This document shows, piece by piece, positions 27,472 through 36,958 of a DNA stretch of 64,000 nucleotides. The first letter of the stretch is position 1, and each line of letters begins with the position of its first letter. The notes beneath the pieces are model-generated. The model made no database searches. It was given only the letters and a program-made list of their open reading frames with translations, and was not told the DNA's origin. A program made the translations under genes and the position numbers. The DNA is taken from NCBI RefSeq assembly GCF_010614725.1, contig NZ_JAAEHL010000001.1:558001-622000 (forward strand), in the 5' to 3' direction. The stretch is from Flavobacterium ajazii. GTDB lineage: Bacteria > Bacteroidota > Bacteroidia > Flavobacteriales > Flavobacteriaceae.

Positions 27472-28522
27472 CTTTCATCTTTAGTTTTAAGGAAACAAAA
27501 AAACTGGTTGTTTCATTTTTAATAACCAGAATATGTTCGCCCGGATAGAGTAATTCCAGTCTTCTTTTCACATTTGCAATTCCGATTCCTCTGCTTGTAT
27601 TTTTAATTGAAGCATTAAAGTTTTCAGGAAGGCTATTTTCTATTTTAACCACAAACCAATCATCTGTTATACTGATTGCAATAGTAATCCAACCCTGATT
27701 ATTCTCGTCTAGACAATATTTATAGCTATTTTCGATAAACGGCAGTACTAAAAAAGGCTCTATGGAATGATTTTCGATTTCTCCAAAAACACTAAAACTC
27801 AATTGAAGCCGATCATCGAAACGCAGTTGCTGAAGCGAAATGTAATTTTTAAGATAATCGATTTCATTCTCCAGAGAGATACTTTTATTATTTACATCAT
27901 AAATCGAAAACCGAAGCAAGTCTGATATTTTTAGTACAATCTCTGCCGAATCATCTGATTTGCTTAGAATTTTAGAGTACAGACTATTCAGGACGTTAAA
28001 CAAAAAATGAGGATGAAACTGGTTGCGGAGCGAAGTTAATTCGGCTTGTAATTTCTCTGATAGTATAGTCTGTACCTTATTTTTTTCTTCAGCCAAATGA
28101 TAAAACAACCGAAAAGCAACCGGAATGGTAACTACAAACTGCAATTTACTCACATTGTATAAAAACACCGGAGCAGACAAAAGTGGTTCAGTCTTCCAGA
28201 AAGTTAAATAATAACGAAGAATGATATAATTGTCAATTAACCGCTGTAGAAAAGCAAAAAGCAAAATCATAACGATATAAGCCATAAAAAAGGCAACTGT
28301 TTTTTTTCTGAATAACAATTTCGGCATTAATAAATCAACCACAATAGTTACAAAACATATTTTGGGCAGTACACTATACCATTCATTTCGCCAGGCTACA
28401 ATAAAATCTCCTTCTGGCAATCCCTGAATCAGGCTGAATAGCAAAATATAACCCAGCCAGTAGAGTGCATAGAGTTTAATTAGCTGAAACCTGTTTTCAG
28501 GATTGTATGTCAATAGATTCAT
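27458..28522 (-). CDS. LytS-type sensor histidine kinase
   Basis: A 354-residue membrane kinase with about four hydrophobic helices in residues 12-140 and no periplasmic sensor of note. The HisKA_5-type motif NQFHPHFLFNVLNS places the phosphorylated His at 170-172. An ATPase region follows with VLPFIENSYKYCL and GIGIANVKRRLELLY. It partners the overlapping LytTR regulator. The signal sensed is unknown; the location next to a starch-type operon suggests a link to sugar or envelope state. Confidence 0.92.
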   Translation of the reverse strand: MNLLTYNPENRFQLIKLYALYWLGYILLFSLIQGLPEGDFIVAWRNEWYSVLPKICFVTIVVDLLMPKLLFRKKTVAFFMAYIVMILLFAFLQRLIDNYIILRYYLTFWKTEPLLSAPVFLYNVSKLQFVVTIPVAFRLFYHLAEEKNKVQTILSEKLQAELTSLRNQFHPHFLFNVLNSLYSKILSKSDDSAEIVLKISDLLRFSIYDVNNKSISLENEIDYLKNYISLQQLRFDDRLQLSFSVFGEIENHSIEPFLVLPFIENSYKYCLDENNQGWITIAISITDDWFVVKIENSLPENFNASIKNTSRGIGIANVKRRLELLYPGEHILVIKNETTSFFVSLKLKMKDGSH

Positions 28523-28576
28523 TTTTGTAATGTTTTGCCTAAATGTAAAAATAGTGCTTTTGTTTCAAACGAAAAT

Positions 28577-28606
28577 TGCTGTTTACCATGCAAAACATGC
28601 TGTTTA
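28577..28606 (+). promoter_or_regulatory. 9-bp direct repeat of LytTR type between kinase and GH13 gene
   Basis: TGCTGTTTA occurs exactly at 28577-28585 and at 28598-28606, a 21-bp period with a 12-bp spacer. LytTR proteins bind pairs of 9-bp direct repeats with this spacing. The pair is 73-102 bp upstream of the GH13 start, just upstream of a possible promoter. Confidence 0.5.
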
Positions 28607-28620
28607 AATAAGTTGCTTTT

Positions 28621-28647
28621 TTGAAGGGTTAAAGAAAAATATCTTTC
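28621..28647 (+). promoter_or_regulatory. Possible promoter of the GH13-DUF5916 operon
   Basis: TATCTTTC (28640-28647) differs by one base from the -7 box TAnnTTTG, with a TTG at 28621-28623, 16 bp upstream. The weak match would fit a promoter that needs an activator. Confidence 0.35.
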
Positions 28648-28678
28648 GCTCATAAAACTAACTTAAAAACAACCAAAG

Positions 28679-30529
28679 ATGAAAAAAACACTCTTTTTTT
28701 TCTTTATTTTAATGGGTTTAGCGTTTACCGCAAATGCTAAAAATGATGTCTATCCAACAAACTGGTGGACCGGGATGAAAACCAATTCTATCCAGTTATT
28801 AATCCGAAGCACCGGAAATGCTTTTACATCTGACAATGTCAGTATTAATTATCCGGGTATTACCATTTTAAAAACACATCCCTTTTCAAACAAAAAGTAT
28901 CTGGCTGTTGATATTTTAATCGCTCCCGAAACCCTTCCCGGTGAAGTGGTAATTGAAGTCAGTCAGCAAGGAAAAAAACAAAAAATCAACTGGCCAATTT
29001 ATAAACGAAGAGCAGGAAACGGAACTCAGTATGCACAGGGCGTGAATTCAGCTGATTTTATTGACCTGATTATGGTGGATCGTTTCAGTAACGGAGATGC
29101 TACAAACGATCGTATAAAAGGAATGAGAGATCAATCTCTGGATAGAAACCAAATGTACGATCGCCATGGCGGAGATTTGCAAGGTGTAATTAATAATCTT
29201 GACTATTTACACGGATTAGGTGTTACAACTTTATGGTTTACCCCAATTATGGAAAACGATATGGTCAACAGAACCGAGCATGGTTATGCCATTACAGATC
29301 ATTACAAAATTGATGCGCGTTATGGCGGTGATGAGGCTTATAAAAAATTAAGCAACAACCTGCATCAGCGTGGTATGAAACTGATTTTTGATGCGGTTTA
29401 CAATCATTTCGGGCTTTATCATTTTCTGGAACAGGACGCACCGGATAACGACTGGGTGCATCGCTGGCCGGAATATACTCAGACCAATTACAGAGAGCAG
29501 CCTTTATTTGATCCTTATGGTGCAAAATCAGATCAGAAAAAAATGAGCAACGGCTGGTTTGACAAAATAATGCCGGACATCAATCAGGACAATCCTTATA
29601 TGGCAAATTTTCTAATTCAGAATTGTATCTGGCATGTCGAAACCTTTGGCATCGACGGAATTCGTCTTGACACTTACACCTACAATGATTTAAATTTTGC
29701 CAATCGCTGTAACGAGGCAATTCTGAATGAATTTCCTAAAATCACCATTTTTGGCGAAATTATGGTACACGGAGCTGCAAACCAGGCTTATTTTGAACAG
29801 AATACTATTGACACCAGTTTTAAAAGCAACCTTCCATCGGTAGTAGATTTCCAGAGTTTGTATTACGGAATCATTCCTGCCCTCACCCAGCCTTTTGGAT
29901 GGACAGATGGCGTAAACAAATTGTACTACACACTTAGTAGTGATTTTTTGAGCAAAAATCCGATGCAGAAAGTATTGCTGTTAGACAATCATGACGAGCC
30001 AAGATTTTTCTCTGTTGTTGGTGAAAATGTCGAAAAACAAAAAATGGGCTTTCAATGGCTTTTAACCTGTCGTGGCATTCCGCAATTGTATTATGGATCA
30101 GAAGTATTGGTAAAAGGTTTTAAAGCTCCCGACGGATTGGTGCGCTCTGATTTTCCCGGTGGATGGAGTTCGGATACCAAAAATGCCTTCACTGGAAAAG
30201 GTCTTACCGAAGATGAAAAATCTACTCAGGATTTGGTTCGAAAGCTGGCTAATTTCAGAAAAACAGCTTCGGCAATTACCACTGGAAAAATGATGCATTA
30301 CATTCCGACAGAAGGTTTATATGTGTATTTCAGGTATGATGAAAAGCAGACTATTATGTGTATCATGAATACAAGTAACAGTGATAAAGAAATTGATTTT
30401 CAGAAATATGACGAAAGAACAAAAGGTTTTAATTCGGCAAAGAATGTAGTAACAGATGAAGTTTTTTCATCATTAAATAAAACTACAATTCCGGCTATGA
30501 AAATGTGGGTTTTAGAACTAAATAAATAA
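28679..30529 (+). CDS. Secreted GH13 cyclomaltodextrinase/neopullulanase-like alpha-amylase
   Basis: A 616-residue protein with a signal peptide ending near residue 20. Residues about 24-110 are the N-terminal beta-domain found in cyclomaltodextrinases; the GH13 barrel follows with DAVYNH, nucleophile Asp331 in GIRLDTY, acid/base Glu360 in IFGEIM and Asp439 in DNHDEP; a short C-terminal beta-domain closes it. It hydrolyses alpha-1,4-glucans or cyclodextrins, likely in the periplasm. It is divergent from the LytS/LytTR pair and 7 bp upstream of the DUF5916 gene. No susCD pair for starch is next to it. Confidence 0.9.
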   Translation: MKKTLFFFFILMGLAFTANAKNDVYPTNWWTGMKTNSIQLLIRSTGNAFTSDNVSINYPGITILKTHPFSNKKYLAVDILIAPETLPGEVVIEVSQQGKKQKINWPIYKRRAGNGTQYAQGVNSADFIDLIMVDRFSNGDATNDRIKGMRDQSLDRNQMYDRHGGDLQGVINNLDYLHGLGVTTLWFTPIMENDMVNRTEHGYAITDHYKIDARYGGDEAYKKLSNNLHQRGMKLIFDAVYNHFGLYHFLEQDAPDNDWVHRWPEYTQTNYREQPLFDPYGAKSDQKKMSNGWFDKIMPDINQDNPYMANFLIQNCIWHVETFGIDGIRLDTYTYNDLNFANRCNEAILNEFPKITIFGEIMVHGAANQAYFEQNTIDTSFKSNLPSVVDFQSLYYGIIPALTQPFGWTDGVNKLYYTLSSDFLSKNPMQKVLLLDNHDEPRFFSVVGENVEKQKMGFQWLLTCRGIPQLYYGSEVLVKGFKAPDGLVRSDFPGGWSSDTKNAFTGKGLTEDEKSTQDLVRKLANFRKTASAITTGKMMHYIPTEGLYVYFRYDEKQTIMCIMNTSNSDKEIDFQKYDERTKGFNSAKNVVTDEVFSSLNKTTIPAMKMWVLELNK

Positions 30530-30536
30530 TCCGGAA

Positions 30537-33167
30537 ATGTTTTATTTAAAAAAAATAGTGCCATTAGTATTTTTCGTTCTCCAATTAAGTTATGGCCAGC
30601 AGGCACCAAAACCAAATCGGAAGGTTTATAACACAAAATCGACAGGAACACTCCCTCCGCCGGTTATAGATGGCATTTTAAACGACGAAAGCTGGAATAT
30701 TGTCGAATGGACAGGCGATTATATAGAAAACCTTCCTGACGAAAATACGGAACCCATTGAGCAAACGAAATTTAAAGTACTATACGATAAAGAGTTCATC
30801 TATTTTGGTTTCAGATGTTATGACAAAGATCCGAAAGGAATCGTAAAAAGGTTATCCAGACGTGATGGTTTTGAAGGCGACTGGATTGAAATCAATATCA
30901 GCAGTCATTATGATCAGCTTACGGCTTTTTCATTTGCTGCATCGGTAGCGGGTGTAAAAAGCGATGGTTTCATTTCTGATAACGGAAAAACCTGGGAGGG
31001 AAACTGGAATCCGATCTGGTATCTGAAAACCAATATAGATAATGAAGGCTGGACTGCAGAAATTAAAATTCCGCTGAGCCAGTTAAAATTTAGTGATGCC
31101 CCTGAACAGGTTTGGGGGCTTCAGTCTACACGCCGGTATTTCAGGACAGAAGAACGTTCTCTTTGGCAGCGAATTCCGCTTGATGCTCCGGGCTGGGTAA
31201 GTGAGTTTGGAGAGCTGCATGGTTTGAAAGGTTTATCTCCAAAAAGACAAATTGAAGTCCAGCCATTTTTGCTAACTAAATTAGAAACATATCCAAAAGA
31301 AGCAGGAAATCCTTTTAAAACAGGTAATGATTTTCAGGTGAACGGAGGTTTGGATGCAAAGATCGGAATCACAAATGACCTGACCTTAAACTTAACCATT
31401 AACCCTGATTTTGGTCAGGTTGAAGCTGATCCCGCTGCTATTGTACTGGATGGTTTTCAGGTTTTTTATGATGAAAGAAGACCTTTTTTTGTCGAAAACA
31501 GGAACATTTTCAACTACACTTTTGCTGATGATCAGGACAATTTATTTTATTCCCGCAGAATTGGAAGAAACCCCAACGGACAGCCTAATCTTCCGGAAGA
31601 TGCTTTTATGACTATTCCTGTCAATACTACGATTTTGGGTGCTGCAAAATTTAGCGGAAAAACCAAAAACGGCTGGTCAATAGGAGTTCTTGAAAGCGTA
31701 ACAGGCAAAGAATATGCTAAAATTCAGGAAAACAATTTGAAGAGAGAAGTTTTAGTTGAGCCTTTAACCAATTATCTGGTTGGTCGTGTACAGAAAGATT
31801 TTAATAATCGTAACAGTTACATCGGAGGTATTTTTACAGCAACCAATCGAAATTTAGAAACTGATTTTCTGAATTTTATGCATACATCAGCTTATACAGC
31901 AGGAATAGATTTTAGGCACAACTGGAACAACAGAAAATATTATTTTAGAGGCAATTTCGTGACCAGCAAAATTGAAGGAAGCCAAGAAGCCATTACGGCA
32001 ACCCAAAGAAACATGACACATTTATTTCAGAGAACAGATGCTGGACATTTGCAGGTTGATACTGAAAGAACATCACTTACGGGAACAGGCGGACAATTTG
32101 AAATAGGTAAATCAAGCGTTGGCAACTGGCGTTACAGGGGATATTTAGTGTGGCGATCTCCTGAATTAGAACTAAATGATATTGGATTTTTAAGACAGGC
32201 TGATGAAATCAAACAATACACATTTTTGTCTTATGAAACCTTAAAGCCTTTTGGCCGTTTTCGAAAAGTAACCACTTATTTCGACCAGACTTCAAATTTT
32301 GATTTTGAAGGAAATTATAACAGAATGCAGTATATGCTGGGTTCTGATGCCGTGTTCAAAAACAACTGGAACCTGATTGTTTCAGCTATCTATAAACCTG
32401 TAAATTATTCGAATTCGATGCTTCAGGGCGGCCCAAGATTTCGTTACTCCGAAGATTTTTTCAAATCGATTACTATCGTTTCAGATAGCAGAAAAAAATT
32501 CAGATACAGCATGGCTTTCTATAACAATAAGGCCAAAAATAATTCTTTTTCATACTCTGAAATCAATATTGGTCTAATCTATCAGCCTGTAAACGCTCTT
32601 ACACTTTCTGTAAATCCTTCACTTTCTTCCAATAAAAACAAATTACAGTACATAACACAAACCAGTTTTAATACAGAACCGCGATACATTACTGCCAATT
32701 TAGACCAGAATACTTTTAGTACCTCAATACGATTAGATTACAATATAAATCCGAATTTCACTATTCAGTATTACGGTCAGCCTTTTATTTCGAAAGGAAA
32801 ATACAATCAATTTAATAAAGTGATCAATCCGGTTGCAGCGTATTATAAAGACAGGGTAAGTTTATTTGATCAGGACCAGATCAATTTTAATGAAAGTGAG
32901 AATCGTTATGAAGTGGATGAAGACACAAACGGTTCAACAGATTATACAATACACAACCCCGACTTTTCATTTGTGCAGTTCCGTTCTAATCTGGTGGCAC
33001 GCTGGGAATATATCCCGGGTTCTGAAATCTTTTTTGTGTGGTCACAGGGAATCACTTCAAACGGAAATCCAAATGAAAAACTGATATCAGAATTAAACTC
33101 ACAAATTTTAGGCAGAAAACCAACTAATACCTTCCTGATAAAAATGACCTATCGATTTCTGTTTTAG
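30537..33167 (+). CDS. DUF5916 outer-membrane protein with CBM9-like N-terminal domain
   Basis: An 876-residue protein with a signal peptide ending at YGQQ. Residues about 40-230 resemble a CBM9-like carbohydrate-binding fold (PPPVIDGILNDESW; VLYDKEFIYFGFRCYD). The rest matches the DUF5916 pattern: PDFGQVEADPA, FYDERRPFFVENRNIF, FYSRRIGR, followed by many amphipathic strands and a final aromatic residue (MTYRFLF), so it is probably a large outer-membrane barrel. The function is not established for this family. Cotranscription with the GH13 enzyme suggests binding or handling of glucan at the cell surface. Confidence 0.85.
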   Translation: MFYLKKIVPLVFFVLQLSYGQQAPKPNRKVYNTKSTGTLPPPVIDGILNDESWNIVEWTGDYIENLPDENTEPIEQTKFKVLYDKEFIYFGFRCYDKDPKGIVKRLSRRDGFEGDWIEINISSHYDQLTAFSFAASVAGVKSDGFISDNGKTWEGNWNPIWYLKTNIDNEGWTAEIKIPLSQLKFSDAPEQVWGLQSTRRYFRTEERSLWQRIPLDAPGWVSEFGELHGLKGLSPKRQIEVQPFLLTKLETYPKEAGNPFKTGNDFQVNGGLDAKIGITNDLTLNLTINPDFGQVEADPAAIVLDGFQVFYDERRPFFVENRNIFNYTFADDQDNLFYSRRIGRNPNGQPNLPEDAFMTIPVNTTILGAAKFSGKTKNGWSIGVLESVTGKEYAKIQENNLKREVLVEPLTNYLVGRVQKDFNNRNSYIGGIFTATNRNLETDFLNFMHTSAYTAGIDFRHNWNNRKYYFRGNFVTSKIEGSQEAITATQRNMTHLFQRTDAGHLQVDTERTSLTGTGGQFEIGKSSVGNWRYRGYLVWRSPELELNDIGFLRQADEIKQYTFLSYETLKPFGRFRKVTTYFDQTSNFDFEGNYNRMQYMLGSDAVFKNNWNLIVSAIYKPVNYSNSMLQGGPRFRYSEDFFKSITIVSDSRKKFRYSMAFYNNKAKNNSFSYSEINIGLIYQPVNALTLSVNPSLSSNKNKLQYITQTSFNTEPRYITANLDQNTFSTSIRLDYNINPNFTIQYYGQPFISKGKYNQFNKVINPVAAYYKDRVSLFDQDQINFNESENRYEVDEDTNGSTDYTIHNPDFSFVQFRSNLVARWEYIPGSEIFFVWSQGITSNGNPNEKLISELNSQILGRKPTNTFLIKMTYRFLF

Positions 33168-33233
33168 CTACTCAAACTAAAACTTTAAAATAAACACATA
33201 TAAATTTAATAATTAGACTTTTAACAAAACAAA

Positions 33234-33599
33234 TTAAATATTTCCTTCAACCCAATTCAATGCTTTGTTGAATTCAACTTTTCTAAAACCACGAAACTCT
33301 CCCGGAACAATATAGCTAAAGCCATTTGTAAATGAAATTATCTCTTCTGTATCAGTTACAATGGCAGCTCTGTTCCATTTTCCTAAATGTTTCAGTCCAA
33401 TTAAGACATCCTGCAGCCATGCTCCTGCAGTAACGTTTCCAATATCAGTATCCAATACCAGTAAAAAATTAATTTCATTGATTCTTTTTACCAAATTATC
33501 AATCGCAGGAACTACAAGTGCCTGAAAATCTTCTTTTGTTACTTCTGCAAGGGCTCTAAAAGCAACAACGTTATCTGCTGTGTCAATTATGTGTATCAT
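33234..33599 (-). CDS. SpoIIAA/STAS-like domain protein
   Basis: A 121-residue cytoplasmic protein matching the short SpoIIAA-like family: VVAFRALAEVTKEDF at the start, a central VLDTD strand, LKHLGKWNRAAIVTD and a late VPGEFRGFR segment. The phospho-accepting Ser of true anti-anti-sigma factors is not clearly present, so a switch role is doubtful. It is convergent with the DUF5916 gene and stands alone. The function is unknown. Confidence 0.8.
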   Translation of the reverse strand: MIHIIDTADNVVAFRALAEVTKEDFQALVVPAIDNLVKRINEINFLLVLDTDIGNVTAGAWLQDVLIGLKHLGKWNRAAIVTDTEEIISFTNGFSYIVPGEFRGFRKVEFNKALNWVEGNI

Positions 33600-33805
33600 G
33601 GTTTTATTTTGTTTAAATTTTTACCCTCAAATTTAAAAACACATAGAGCAGATTTCTTTATAAGATATTACTTAAAAATTATAAAATATCTATCTTATCA
33701 GATGCTTTATTGTTTAAAATATTCAGCTAAATTAATTTCGATAAATTTTAGTTAACCTTTTAAATAATTTACCTGTAAAGAGTACTAAACCTAGTATAAA
33801 AAAAT

Positions 33806-33813
33806 TAATTTTG
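33806..33813 (+). promoter_or_regulatory. -7 promoter box of the MscS gene
   Basis: TAATTTTG matches TAnnTTTG exactly and lies 25 bp before ATG 33838. It overlaps the TTG at 33811, which therefore cannot be the start codon of a message from this promoter. Confidence 0.5.
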
Positions 33814-33837
33814 AGAACCCAATTCATATTTAAAATT

Positions 33838-36186
33838 ATGTTTCAAAAAAGAAATTTTCTCCATCTGCCTGCGGTATTAATTATCTTATTTTTTGCTTCG
33901 GCTGCCAGTTCACAAACGACGTCTCCCAAAAAAGAAACCCGCTCAAAATTATTCGAAGAAACGACTACAGACAGTGATTATCTGATCGCTATTGAAAAGG
34001 CCGGTGAAGTAATGGAATCTGCCTACAATGATGCCGATTTTGACAGTGCTTCTCACCATTTGTTTGGCGAAATCAAAAGAACACAAGGAAAACTTGACCT
34101 TATTTTGACAAGTTTAAAAGGCGCCAATCCAAACGTGCGTAACCAGCAAATGTATCATACTGTTTTAAAAGAGTTGCAGCTGCAACTGGATGAACAGAAT
34201 ACTGCTATTAATTTGCGCAACGAGAATCTGGAAAAAATTAAAGCCAGATTTATTGAACTCCGAAAAGATAAAACTTTGATGGGGCTTTTAAAAGATACTA
34301 TCCGGCGTAAACAGTTCAAAAAAGAGTTTGCAAATCTTAAAAAAAGATATCTTGCAACAGACAGTTTAATGACTAAAAATCAGGGGATTTTAAATGCAAA
34401 GAAAAGATTAACAGTACAACGAAAAATTGCCGTTTCCAATGCTTTGATCACTGTCGAAAACAATCTGGAAAAATCAGGAATCAGTATGCTTCATAAAGAA
34501 TATCCTTTCTTGTGGAGCGTCAATGAATCTATTCCTAAAAAAGCAATAAAACACAATATAGGAGCCAAAATAGTAATAGAAGAAAGTGTTTCAGAATATT
34601 ATTTGAGTTATCGAATTGGCGGACTGATTACGCTACTATTTTTTATGGGACTTCTAGGCTGGTACATTTCACGAAATTTAAAGTTCCTGAAAACCAACGG
34701 ATACACTGATAATCTCTCGCTTTTTAAATTTAAGTATTTAAACAGAGGTGTCATAGTTCCTGTGGGTGTAATTGGGCTCAGCATTGCCGTTGTCAGCAAT
34801 TTGTATGCCCCTGCTCTGTTTTTAGAATTGCTTCAGCTTTTACTGCTCGGATTCCTGACCGTACTTTTCAAAAATCAATGGTCAAATGTTTCCATGAAAA
34901 ATTGGATTTTTCTTTTAGGATTGTTCTTCGCACTTTGTTTTCTTGATCTTTTTATAGAAATTGGATTTTTACAGCGATGCGCTTTTATTTTTATTAATAT
35001 TTGTGGAATCCGCTATGGCCTGGTTCAGATTAAAAGTCTCAAAGAGCAATTGTATATTAAAGGTTTCTTTAAATGGGCCAGCATTATTTTTATTGGATTA
35101 AATGGTTTATCCATACTTTATAATCTTTTTGGAAGAGTATCGCTTTCGAACATGCTAAGTTTAACCGCTTTTATTTCGCTTACGCAGATTGTGGCATTAA
35201 GTGTTCTTTTGAAAATCATTTTAGAAATCATTATTTTACAAATTTATACCACACGTATTAAACGTGGTTTCGAAAAGATTTTTGATCATGAAAACCTATC
35301 TGATACACTAAAAAAACCATTTATTATTGTAATTAGCTACATGTGGTTGGTGGTTATTGCCTCAAATTTGAATATTTGGGAATCGCTGCATTCTTCTTTA
35401 GGAAGCTTATTAAGCCATCCAAATACTATTGGAAGTATCACTTTTACTTTAGGAAATATTGTACTTTTTTTTATTATTATCTGGGTTGCTCATTTGCTCC
35501 AAAAATATGTGGCCTACTTTTTTGGTGAAATTGATGATGAAAACGAAGAAAATATCAATAAAAGGCAGCATTCAAAATTACTAATTACCAGATTGCTTGT
35601 ATTAATTGGCGGTTATCTTTTGGCAGTTGCCGCATCCGGAATGCCTTTGGATAAGTTGAGTATTCTATTAGGGGCTTTAGGAGTTGGTGTTGGACTCGGG
35701 CTTCAAAATGTCGTAAATAATTTTGTTTCAGGTGTAATTTTAATTTTTGATAAACCGATTCAGGTGGGAGACGTTATTGAAATCAGCGATGAATCCGGCA
35801 GGGTAAAATCGATGGGATTACGAACTACGAAAATCAACGCTCCTAACGGTGCCGAAATTATTATTCCGAATGGAAATTTATTATCTCAAAACATCACAAA
35901 CTGGACCTATACTGACAATTTTAAACTGGTAGAAATTTCAATAGAAATTAATGGTGACACAACTCCAGATAATATTAATGCAATAATAATGGAGGCTTTG
36001 ACAAGTGTAACTTTGATCAATATGGAGAAAACACCTCAGATTTATTACAGTGCCATTTCTGAGGGCAAATATAAAATTCTGGTGAAATTCTGGTGCAGTA
36101 TTTATCGTACTGAAGAAACTGTAAGCAATACACGTCAGGTTCTGTTTAGCAATTTTAAAGCTAAAGGATTGACTTTTTCAGCTTAA
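33838..36186 (+). CDS. Large MscS-family mechanosensitive ion channel
   Basis: A 782-residue protein. The ATG at 33838 is preferred to an upstream TTG because it gives a normal signal peptide (MFQKRNFLH to ASSQ) and follows a -7 box. Residues about 30-250 form a helical, partly coiled-coil periplasmic domain; about 10 hydrophobic segments follow; the last, GALGVGVGLGLQNVVNNFVSG, is the pore-lining TM3 of MscS. Then comes the beta-domain (FDKPIQVGDVIEI; INAPNGAEIIIPNG) and an alpha/beta end. It releases solutes upon hypo-osmotic shock. It resembles the long MscK/YbdG-like members by its large N-terminal part. Confidence 0.92.
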   Translation: MFQKRNFLHLPAVLIILFFASAASSQTTSPKKETRSKLFEETTTDSDYLIAIEKAGEVMESAYNDADFDSASHHLFGEIKRTQGKLDLILTSLKGANPNVRNQQMYHTVLKELQLQLDEQNTAINLRNENLEKIKARFIELRKDKTLMGLLKDTIRRKQFKKEFANLKKRYLATDSLMTKNQGILNAKKRLTVQRKIAVSNALITVENNLEKSGISMLHKEYPFLWSVNESIPKKAIKHNIGAKIVIEESVSEYYLSYRIGGLITLLFFMGLLGWYISRNLKFLKTNGYTDNLSLFKFKYLNRGVIVPVGVIGLSIAVVSNLYAPALFLELLQLLLLGFLTVLFKNQWSNVSMKNWIFLLGLFFALCFLDLFIEIGFLQRCAFIFINICGIRYGLVQIKSLKEQLYIKGFFKWASIIFIGLNGLSILYNLFGRVSLSNMLSLTAFISLTQIVALSVLLKIILEIIILQIYTTRIKRGFEKIFDHENLSDTLKKPFIIVISYMWLVVIASNLNIWESLHSSLGSLLSHPNTIGSITFTLGNIVLFFIIIWVAHLLQKYVAYFFGEIDDENEENINKRQHSKLLITRLLVLIGGYLLAVAASGMPLDKLSILLGALGVGVGLGLQNVVNNFVSGVILIFDKPIQVGDVIEISDESGRVKSMGLRTTKINAPNGAEIIIPNGNLLSQNITNWTYTDNFKLVEISIEINGDTTPDNINAIIMEALTSVTLINMEKTPQIYYSAISEGKYKILVKFWCSIYRTEETVSNTRQVLFSNFKAKGLTFSA

Positions 36187-36209
36187 TCAGCTATTTATAT
36201 AAAAACAAG

Positions 36210-36233
36210 AACGCCTCAAATTACTGAGGCGTT
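36210..36233. terminator. Bidirectional terminator between mscS and a small secreted-protein gene
   Basis: A 9-bp perfect stem AACGCCTCA (36210-36218) / TGAGGCGTT (36225-36233), loop of 6 nt, followed by TTCTTTAT. It lies between convergent genes and has A-rich sequence on its left, so it can act both ways. Confidence 0.85.
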
Positions 36234-36254
36234 TCTTTATTAAACAAATTTTAA

Positions 36255-36749
36255 TTAATGTTTACCATTTCCATGTGAATGGTTTTGCTCATTTTTAGAG
36301 TTTCCTTTGCCTTTACCATTTCCATTATCATGTCCGTTCGACTTTTGGTTTCCTTGAGACTTATAATTTTTCTCCGGTTTTGGGCCTCTGTTTTTTTGAG
36401 GTTTCCCAACATATCCTTTTGGATAAGCCGCTCTGTGTTTAGAATGATAACTATACGGTTTGCTGCCTCTGTAATCATTTAAAACAACTTTATAACCTGA
36501 ATAGAAATCGTAATTTCTGTATCTGGCCGGTACTCTTCTTTCACGAACCCATACACCATTATTAAAATAGATATATTGACTTTCTGTTACATCATAATAG
36601 ATATCAATATCCGGTAAATAATAATATCTGCTGTCATCATATCCTACTGGTCCCCAATTTGGCGGTGTACCAATATTTACATTAACCGAAACCTGTGAAT
36701 GTGCCAATGCACTCATAAATATTGCTATTGCAAATACTAACTTTTTCAT
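36255..36749 (-). CDS. Small secreted protein with basic low-complexity C-terminus
   Basis: A 164-residue protein with a signal peptide ending at HSQ (residue 19). The central part (about 30-95) is rich in Tyr and has YYLPDIDIYYDV and YIYFNNGVWVRER, a pattern of a small beta-rich domain seen in many Bacteroidota envelope proteins. From about 100 it becomes Lys/Gly/Asn/His-rich with repeated NGKGKGN-like units and ends in HGNGKH. The charged tail suggests binding to polyanions or metal ions. I do not recognise a named family; the function is unknown. Confidence 0.75.
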   Translation of the reverse strand: MKKLVFAIAIFMSALAHSQVSVNVNIGTPPNWGPVGYDDSRYYYLPDIDIYYDVTESQYIYFNNGVWVRERRVPARYRNYDFYSGYKVVLNDYRGSKPYSYHSKHRAAYPKGYVGKPQKNRGPKPEKNYKSQGNQKSNGHDNGNGKGKGNSKNEQNHSHGNGKH

Positions 36750-36894
36750 CTTTTTTTGTTTTTAAAAATTAATTTCATAAGAAATTAATCTAAAGTAGTG
36801 CCAATATTTAAGTTTATCATCTTAACTATACTAAACAGTAAAAAAAATCGACGAAAACCACTTTTTAGCCGATATACATTTCAAAAAAAAAAGA

Positions 36895-36916
36895 GCACCT
36901 CAAATAACTGAGGCGC
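36895..36916 (-). terminator. Terminator of the RND efflux operon
   Basis: An 8-bp stem with one mismatch, GCACCTCA (36895-36902) / TGAGGCGC (36909-36916), loop AATAAC. On the minus strand it is followed by a run of ten T (complement of the A run at about 36883-36892). It lies about 43 bp after the stop of the outer-membrane factor gene. Confidence 0.88.
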
Positions 36917-36958
36917 CCTTCGGTTTAACAAATCAATCAACAATCATTTTTTTTATTT

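Noticed and set aside
33811..33837. TTG start for the MscS gene
   Set aside because: It overlaps the -7 promoter box, and the ATG at 33838 gives a normal signal peptide.
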